Shown: in pieces, positions 58,636-64,000 of the stretch | Layout: the number at the start of each line of letters is the position of its first letter | How positions within the stretch are numbered: position 1 is the first letter of the stretch | Assembly (NCBI RefSeq): GCF_002367995.1 | Contig: NZ_AP018207.1 | Span: 3,719,083 to 3,783,082 of the forward strand | Source: Calothrix brevissima NIES-22 | GTDB taxonomy: Bacteria; Cyanobacteriota; Cyanobacteriia; Cyanobacteriales; Nostocaceae | Direction: 5' to 3' | Length of the DNA: 64,000 bases | The notes under the pieces: generated by a model | Databases searched by the model: none | Told to the model about the DNA's origin: nothing | The model's input: only the letters and a program-made list of their open reading frames with translations | Program-made: the position numbers and the translations under genes

Positions 58636-59304
58636 ATGTTTCTACTCCTAAGCCGGGTATTACTGTGGCTGTTAATTGGCACTGTTGTATACTCTTTTTT
58701 CCAAAGATTTTATCCAACAGGAAGTTTTGTTGGACGATTAGTCATAGTTATTATGTTGATCGTCCTAGCGCTGGCCTTCATTAATCCTAACGAACCAGCA
58801 GTAGCTTCTTTGTGGAGATTGATATCATTCCCACTCAAACCACTGGGAGCATCGGTGTTGATGTTAATTTTTGCTGCCCAAAGAATCAAGGGGGGTGGGA
58901 TAGATAAGCCAGGAGGATATTTACTAGGTTGGGCGCTGACAATTTTATTGTTAGCTAGTACACCTGCGATCGCTTATTTCTTGGTGCGATCGCCAATAGC
59001 CACAACAGCAAATTACCCTGTTGAAAATGTCAGATTGGCTGCTGGTTATCAACTGGCTCCCACATCCGAGACTTTAGTGGCTTCGCTTCCCCAAGCAAAC
59101 GCTAATGTCTCCGATGTCATCGCGATGAATTCACTGGGTATAAAAGTTCCGCCTTACTTATTGCAAAATCCTCAAGAAATTAGAACCAGAGGATTGCGAC
59201 TGGAAGATTTTGTCCCCAGTGCAGAAACCCTGCAAGTGACAACAAACGCTTGGGAAAGTTATCTCAACCAAATTTACTTCTTCTTGCGCGGTCGTCAATC
59301 ATAA
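58636..59304 (+). CDS. Hypothetical membrane protein, 222 aa
   Basis: Four hydrophobic segments occupy the first 125 residues (LLSRVLLWLLIGTVVYSFF, LVIVIMLIVLALAFIN, FPLKPLGASVLMLIFAAQRI, GGYLLGWALTILLLASTPAIAYFLV). The rest is a soluble tail without recognised motif. The membrane part resembles, in my recollection, the N-terminal part of cyanobacterial YdcF/DUF218 proteins (NPNEPAVASLWRLISFPLKPLG), but the catalytic DUF218 domain is missing here and the tail is of other origin. A terminator hairpin follows. Confidence 0.65.
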   Translation: MFLLLSRVLLWLLIGTVVYSFFQRFYPTGSFVGRLVIVIMLIVLALAFINPNEPAVASLWRLISFPLKPLGASVLMLIFAAQRIKGGGIDKPGGYLLGWALTILLLASTPAIAYFLVRSPIATTANYPVENVRLAAGYQLAPTSETLVASLPQANANVSDVIAMNSLGIKVPPYLLQNPQEIRTRGLRLEDFVPSAETLQVTTNAWESYLNQIYFFLRGRQS

Positions 59305-59325
59305 GGTCTAAAAATTAAAAATTAT

Positions 59326-59361
59326 AAGGCCAAGCGCTATGTCTTGGTGGCTGGCCTTTTT
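59326..59361 (+). terminator. Rho-independent terminator
   Basis: AAGGCCA (59326-59332) pairs with TGGCCTT (59352-59358), followed directly by TTT. It lies 22 nt after the stop of the 222-residue gene and has the usual stem plus T-run shape. Confidence 0.65.
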
Positions 59362-59422
59362 CCCCAATCATTTCTGCCACAATAAAAGGAGGGTAAATTT
59401 ACTTGCAAGGATCATTTGTCAG

Positions 59423-59453
59423 AGACGCGATGAATCGCGTCTGTACAATTGTC
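59423..59453. repeat. Dispersed palindrome, copy 2 (AGACGCGAT...)
   Basis: Second copy of the repeat at 48969-48999, with G for C after the palindrome. It lies 50 nt upstream of the ABC transporter gene start. Confidence 0.7.
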
Positions 59454-59503
59454 ATTGGCTGATTCCTTGCGTCCTCATTTCTCTGCGTCCCCGCTTTTTG
59501 TGA

Positions 59504-61255
59504 ATGGTACAATCTCGAAGACTAGCTAAACTCGGTGCTTACATGCGTCCCCATTGGCGGGAAGCTGTTTTAGGTATTGTGGCTTTGTTAACTGTCAATG
59601 GATTAGGCGTTTATATTCCTTTGCTAATTCGCGCTTGCGTTGACAAACTATCATCAACTTTTAGCTGGAATGAAGTTTTACATTACGTAGTCATTATCGT
59701 CTTGCTCAGTTCAGCCATGTTGCTCATCCGGATGGCTTCGCGGATTTGGCTATTTGGAGTAGGGCGAGAGGTAGAATTTGATTTAAAACAGAGGATTTTT
59801 ACACATTTACTCAAGCTAGAGCCTGCTTACTTTGCCACTAATACCATTGGCGATTTAATTAGTAGAGCGACTAGCGATGTAGACAATATCAAACGGTTAT
59901 TAGGTTTTGCGGTTCTGAGTTTAGCTAATACATTGTTTGCCTATGTGTTAACACTGCCAGTGATGTTGTCTATTAGTGTAGATTTGACCTTAGCTTCTCT
60001 GGCAGTATATCCTTTAATGTTTTTGTTGGTGCATTTATTTAGCGATCGCCTGCGCACCCAACAAAAACTAGTACAAGAGCAACTTTCCGATATTAGCGAA
60101 CTCATTCAAGAAGATATAAGCGGTATTGCTTTAATTAAAATTTACGCCCAAGAAGAAAACGAGCGTCGCGCCTTTGCTCAGAAAAATGAAAATTTATTAA
60201 CAGCTAATTTGGAATTAGCCAAAAGCCGCAACACATTATTTCCTTTAATTGGTGGTTTAGCCAATATCAGTTCCCTGATAATTATCTGGCTAGGCGCTAC
60301 CAGAATTTCTACGGGAACTCTAGCGGTTGGCGATTTCTTAGCACTACTGATTTATGTAGAACGGTTAGTGTTTCCCACAGCTTTGTTAGGCTTTACTATC
60401 AGCGCTTATCAACGCGGTGAAGTCAGTATCGATCGCTTAGAGTCGATTCTCTCAGTTGAACCAAAAATTCAAGACGCTAGCGATGTCATTCATCTAGCTA
60501 ACAGTGAAGTTAAAGGTAAGCTAACAGCGAAAAATTTTAGTTACACTTATCCCGGTGCTACAAACCCCGCTTTAAATGGCATCAACTTTACAATTAATCC
60601 TGGGGAAACTGTCGCCATTGTCGGCGCTATTGGTTCGGGGAAATCGACTTTAGCGAATGCGCTACCGCGTTTATTAGAAATTGCATCGGGAGAGCTATTT
60701 TTGGATGATTTAGATATTACCAAAATAGCTTTAGCAGATTTACGCGGTGCGATCGCTTATGTTCCTCAAGATAGCTTTCTCTTTAGTACCACCATTAGAA
60801 ATAATATCCGCTATGCTGACCCCATTCGAGAGCAGCCAGATATCGAAATGGTAGCCCAGCAAGCGCAAATTCACGCAGAAATCAGCAATTTTCCCCAACA
60901 ATACGAAACTATAGTAGGCGAACGCGGAATTACTCTTTCTGGTGGACAGCGTCAGCGCACAGCTTTGGCTAGAGGAATGTTGGTAGATGCTCCCGTCTTA
61001 ATTTTGGATGATGCTCTCTCCAGCGTAGATAATCAAACAGCTACACAAATTCTCAAGAATTTATCCACGGGTACTGATAAAAAAACAGTGGTTTTTATCA
61101 CCCACCAACTCTCTGCTGCTGCAGCTGCTGACCGTATTTTTGTCATGGATAAAGGTAAAATTGTGCAGACTGGAAACCATTTAGAACTCGTACAGCAACG
61201 CGGTTTGTACAGAGATTTATGGAGTCAACATCAGATAGAAGAGTTACTTCGTTAG
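59504..61255 (+). CDS. ABC exporter, fused permease-ATPase
   Basis: A 583-residue half-transporter of the MsbA/multidrug type. Six membrane helices occupy about 15-310 (ABC_membrane), then the ATPase with Walker A GAIGSGKST near 376, Q-loop YVPQDSFLF, signature LSGGQRQR and Walker B VLILDDALSSVD with switch His in FITHQ. It would act as homodimer or with a partner not in the window. Substrate unknown. GTG or ATG choice at 59504 is ATG, preceded by repeats. Confidence 0.9.
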   Translation: MVQSRRLAKLGAYMRPHWREAVLGIVALLTVNGLGVYIPLLIRACVDKLSSTFSWNEVLHYVVIIVLLSSAMLLIRMASRIWLFGVGREVEFDLKQRIFTHLLKLEPAYFATNTIGDLISRATSDVDNIKRLLGFAVLSLANTLFAYVLTLPVMLSISVDLTLASLAVYPLMFLLVHLFSDRLRTQQKLVQEQLSDISELIQEDISGIALIKIYAQEENERRAFAQKNENLLTANLELAKSRNTLFPLIGGLANISSLIIIWLGATRISTGTLAVGDFLALLIYVERLVFPTALLGFTISAYQRGEVSIDRLESILSVEPKIQDASDVIHLANSEVKGKLTAKNFSYTYPGATNPALNGINFTINPGETVAIVGAIGSGKSTLANALPRLLEIASGELFLDDLDITKIALADLRGAIAYVPQDSFLFSTTIRNNIRYADPIREQPDIEMVAQQAQIHAEISNFPQQYETIVGERGITLSGGQRQRTALARGMLVDAPVLILDDALSSVDNQTATQILKNLSTGTDKKTVVFITHQLSAAAAADRIFVMDKGKIVQTGNHLELVQQRGLYRDLWSQHQIEELLR

Positions 61256-61340
61256 GGTTGACTTAGTAGAGACAATTTTTTGGACTGCGGGTATAATTTG
61301 TCAAGCAATTAAGCAGACAAATTATACTCAATAAATCCTT

Positions 61341-62618
61341 ATGTGGGAATTTTTACCTAACTTCTTTGTTGATAACGCATTTATTCCACATGGACACTGC
61401 TACCTCTGGAAACCAGAGTTAGTATCGCTACATATCCTCTCAGATTCTTTGATTGCTTTAGCTTATTTTTCCATTCCCCTGGCGCTAATTTATTTTGTCC
61501 GCAAGCGAGAGGATTTACCTTTTAAATCGATTATGTTGTTGTTTGGCGCGTTTATTATTTCCTGCGGTACAACACACTTAATGGAAATATGGACGCTTTG
61601 GCATCCTGTTTACTGGTTATCTGGTTTAATTAAAGCGATTACAGCTTTTATTTCCGTTTATACTGCTATTGTATTATTACCAATAATACCGCAAGCGCTA
61701 GCTTTACCTAGTCCAGCACAACTAGAACAAGCTAACAATCAACTTAAACTTGCATTGCAAGAACTAGCAAATACCCAAGCACAACTAATTCATACAGAAA
61801 AAATGTCTACTTTAGGACAATTAGTTGGCGGTATTGTGTATGAAATTAATAACCCAATGAATTTTATTTATGGCAATACTAAATTAGCTCAAGAATATAC
61901 AGCAAATTTATTAGATTTAGTTTCCCTTTATGAAGTAAATTATCCTAATCCGGGAGCAGAAATTCAAGAGTTAAGTGAAAAAATTGACCTAAATTTTCTT
62001 AAAGAAGACTTACCAAAAATTTTATCTTCCATGCAAATCGGAGCCGATCGCATTCAGAAACTCATTTTAGGGTTGCGAAATTTCTCTCGCCTCGATGAAG
62101 CTAATCTCAAAGAAGTTGATATTCACGAAGGTATTGATAGCTCGCTCTTAATTTTGCAAAATCGCTTAAAGGGTAAAGCCGATAATGCTGATATTGAAGC
62201 AATCAAAGATTATGGTAATTTACCTAAAGTCGAGTGTTATCCTGGGCAACTCAACCAAGTATTTATATATATACTCAATAATGCAATTACTCGCTTGAAA
62301 GCGTCAGCAATTAAGCCGCAAATTCGTATTCATACATCAGTTGTAGCAGAGAGTAATCAAGTAATAATTAAGATTACTGATAATGGTTTTAGAATCAAGG
62401 AAGATACAACAGAAAAAATAATTGACTCTTTATTTAGCAATAAATCTCTGGGTGAAAATATAGGTATGTCTATTAGCAGACAGATTATTGCTCAACATCA
62501 TGGTCAGTTACAGATTATGCCTATATTACCTGAAGGCTTAGAAATTACAATTTCAATTCCTATCAAGATGAAATCTGCTGACTTAGCTAATCATAGACCG
62601 TTATACCAATTCTATTAG
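61341..62618 (+). CDS. Ethylene-receptor-like sensor protein with degenerate histidine kinase domain
   Basis: Residues about 1-120 match the ethylene-binding region of plant ETR1 and cyanobacterial SynEtr1: SDSLIALAYFSIPLALIYF then FGAFIISCGTTHLMEIWT, with Asp35, Tyr42, copper-ligand Cys75 and His79 at the ETR1 spacing (Asp25, Tyr32, Cys65, His69). A coiled-coil (about 125-155) leads to a kinase-like part (156-410). There the H box reads GQLVGGIVYEINNP, with Tyr167 where other kinases have His. The N box (ILNNAITRL) is fair, but G1 is DNGFRI (consensus DNGxGI) and G2 is GENIGMS (consensus GTGLGLS). Catalysis is therefore doubtful, and it may be a receptor acting through a partner. Confidence 0.88.
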   Translation: MWEFLPNFFVDNAFIPHGHCYLWKPELVSLHILSDSLIALAYFSIPLALIYFVRKREDLPFKSIMLLFGAFIISCGTTHLMEIWTLWHPVYWLSGLIKAITAFISVYTAIVLLPIIPQALALPSPAQLEQANNQLKLALQELANTQAQLIHTEKMSTLGQLVGGIVYEINNPMNFIYGNTKLAQEYTANLLDLVSLYEVNYPNPGAEIQELSEKIDLNFLKEDLPKILSSMQIGADRIQKLILGLRNFSRLDEANLKEVDIHEGIDSSLLILQNRLKGKADNADIEAIKDYGNLPKVECYPGQLNQVFIYILNNAITRLKASAIKPQIRIHTSVVAESNQVIIKITDNGFRIKEDTTEKIIDSLFSNKSLGENIGMSISRQIIAQHHGQLQIMPILPEGLEITISIPIKMKSADLANHRPLYQFY

Positions 62619-62831
62619 GGCATTCTTAATTAAGAAAGCTAGCTGTATTAAAGGTTTAGTAGTTTGGATATGTTGCGTGATTTTAGCGAATTGCTATTAA
62701 CTATTATTTAAGGTCTAGATGATTGCCGTAATTTCACGTATTTCCCAATATTGAGAATAAAGATTGTGTTAGTTTTTTGAGACAGTTGGGTAGCATAAGT
62801 TATCAAAAAAAACTTATTTGTTATAAACTCG

Positions 62832-63464
62832 ATGCTAACAATTGACCTATCAACATCTGGAAACGAGATAAAACATCGTCATGCTGTGGCGATCGCATCT
62901 TTGGCTACAATTAGCTTATTGGCTTCTTTAAGCGGATTTCACGGACATCCGGCTATTTCTAATTCTTGGGAAGGCTTGCTTTGGGGAATAGCCGATCCCG
63001 CAATCGACTTAAATCGTCTGGCTAGCCTTGTCGCTATTGGCTTACTCTCTGCGGCAATATTGCGTGGTGCTTTCATAGCTGCATCTTTTGGCGCAGCAGC
63101 AGCCTTTGGGATGGTAATAAATTTATTTCATCTAAATTTACCAGGTGCAGAAATCGGCTTGGCGATTTCCACAATTATCTTTAGTGCCATACTGCTGATA
63201 GAAAACAAACCGAATTGGATTGTCATCTCAGTATTAGGAGCGATCGCCGGTTTATTACATGGTTATGTTGGGGTAGAATCTGTTGTCAACACAGGAATCG
63301 TACCTTTAGTCATTTATGTTATGGGTTTTGCCTTAACTCAATGTGCCGTGCTAATGAGTGTGAGAGAAATTTACTCAATATTGCCCAACAAAATTACCTT
63401 TGCTGGTTTAGCTTTTTTTGCGATCGGTATAGTATTTTTCGGCAATGCAATTCACCTAATTTAA
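62832..63464 (+). CDS. HupE/UreJ family membrane protein
   Basis: A 210-residue protein with six membrane helices. The hallmark HGHP near residue 38 (SGFHGHPAISNSWEGLLWGIADPAIDLNRL) and GLLHGYVGVESVV near 141 match the HupE/UreJ family, some members of which transport nickel. The first residues (MLTIDLSTSGNEIKHRHAV) are cytosolic and contain HRH. No hydrogenase or urease genes are in the window. It follows the ethylene-receptor-like gene by 213 nt. Confidence 0.75.
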   Translation: MLTIDLSTSGNEIKHRHAVAIASLATISLLASLSGFHGHPAISNSWEGLLWGIADPAIDLNRLASLVAIGLLSAAILRGAFIAASFGAAAAFGMVINLFHLNLPGAEIGLAISTIIFSAILLIENKPNWIVISVLGAIAGLLHGYVGVESVVNTGIVPLVIYVMGFALTQCAVLMSVREIYSILPNKITFAGLAFFAIGIVFFGNAIHLI

Positions 63465-63757
63465 ATTTCTCCTGTGTATTTAACGCTCCTCACACTAATT
63501 TTCTGGATTGAAATCCTCACTATAAATTTAATATCAATTCAAATCATTCTTGAGGGCACAACAATGTTGTGCCCCTAATTTTGTTGCATAATTCCTTACA
63601 ATTTCTATCATCAATCACCAGCGAATGTAGGTTGGATTGAGGGACGAAACCCAACACCGTCTTATAATCGTTGGGTTTCACTTCGTACCCTTCGGGAAGC
63701 AAGCTACAACCCAACCTACGCATTTGTTTCTATATATTAAGTTACATTTTCTAACCC
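63465..63757. other. Gap with GTAGGTTGG element and GGGCACAACA palindrome
   Basis: 293 nt between the HupE-like gene and the HAD gene end. Includes the 21-nt palindrome at 63554-63574 (arms GGGCACAACA / TGTTGTGCCC) and the element 63627-63719. No gene. Confidence 0.65.
63627..63719. repeat. GTAGGTTGG-bounded element, short copy
   Basis: Ends GTAGGTTGG (63627) and CCAACCTAC (63711-63719), with inner AAACCCAAC...GTTGGGTTT stem. It is the uninterrupted relative of 53201-53370. Confidence 0.75.
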
Positions 63758-64000
63758 CTAACCTAACAATTCCGCAATCTTCCCTGAAGTCAATTCCTGT
63801 ACATTACTGAAAACTACCGCCGCACCAGCTTGACGTAATGTTTCAGCATAAGCATCGCGACGCGCTGCTGTTTCTTGTACGTGAGGAGGTAAAACGCCAA
63901 CACCAATCCAAATTCGCTGTGGCTGTAAATCCCGTGCTTTGGTGACTGTATACATATCAGCTACCGTATCCCCAACATAAAATACAGGTGCTAAATTTTC
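63758..64000 (-). CDS. HAD superfamily phosphatase, C-terminal part (gene runs past the window)
   Basis: The last 80 codons of a minus-strand gene whose start lies beyond 64000. The end reads FYVGDTVADMYTVTKARDLQ, with the HAD motif IV pair Asp (GDTVAD), then ...RIWIGVGVLPPHVQETAARRDAYAETLRQAGAAVVFSNVQELTSGKIAELLG. Cyanobacterial HAD-IA proteins of unknown substrate have this shape; some are named histidinol-phosphatase-like. Substrate not assignable from this part. Confidence 0.8.
   Translation of the reverse strand, partial: ENLAPVFYVGDTVADMYTVTKARDLQPQRIWIGVGVLPPHVQETAARRDAYAETLRQAGAAVVFSNVQELTSGKIAELLG

Overview
The window is a piece of a cyanobacterial chromosome, most likely from a filamentous, Nostocales-type genome (Nostoc/Calothrix/Tolypothrix relatives). 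The evidence is the dense scatter of the HIP1 octamer GCGATCGC, families largely restricted to cyanobacteria (DUF2949, DUF3038, DUF4335, cyanobacterial RibBA with a C-terminal extension, an FHA-fused class A PBP), a type IV pilus pilB-pilT-pilC cluster next to grpE-dnaK-dnaJ, and heptanucleotide tandem repeats of the STRR kind. About 50 protein genes are supported. I found no rRNA, no tRNA, no CRISPR array and no prophage.

Layout. 1-5.7 kb (mostly minus): pfkA with a small DUF2949 gene, a repeat-packed gap, two hypothetical genes, a lone DppB-type permease, and apt. 6.1-10.7 kb: a coupled DUF3038-DUF4335 pair facing an FHA-domain class A penicillin-binding protein. 11-13.3 kb: a secreted Ser/Thr/Pro/Gly-rich protein, then lspA and bioY. 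14.4-18.5 kb: the pstS-pstC-pstA-pstB phosphate uptake operon. 18.6-20.2 kb: a MITE-like element followed by an IS200/IS605-group element that carries only tnpB. 20.3-28.5 kb (minus): a GH57 branching enzyme, then grpE, dnaK and the overlapping set dnaJ-tusA-rsgA. 29-34.2 kb: pilB, pilT, pilC and a hypothetical gene. 34.4-43.5 kb: a saccharopine-dehydrogenase-like oxidoreductase, CPBP protease, FUSC transporter, DUF2127, VanX-type dipeptidase, yidD, a phytol-kinase-like protein and an amidase. 43.7-53 kb: ribBA, a tnpB-less IS remnant, argC, eno, gloA, clpB. 53-64 kb: a composite repeat block, M28 peptidase, a TauE/ferric-reductase-like fusion plus a small periplasmic partner, galE, an ABC exporter, an ethylene-receptor-like kinase with a degenerate catalytic core, a HupE-like protein, and the 3' end of a HAD phosphatase gene.

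The genes are mostly housekeeping: glycolysis (pfkA, eno), envelope building (PBP, LspA, amidase, VanX-like, YidD), proteostasis (GrpE/DnaK/DnaJ/ClpB), phosphate import, biotin uptake, arginine and riboflavin synthesis, glycogen branching and twitching motility.

The most interesting signals are: (1) the protein at 61341-62618, which keeps the ethylene-binding Asp/Tyr/Cys/His pattern but has Tyr instead of the phospho-accepting His and damaged G1/G2 boxes; (2) two families of dispersed palindromes whose copies differ by compensatory base-pair changes, so the hairpin itself appears to be maintained; (3) several repeats inserted inside other repeats, including one in a tnpB end hairpin and one in frame inside tnpB; and (4) a 370-bp tnpB-less IS605-type element that may be a solo omega-RNA gene.
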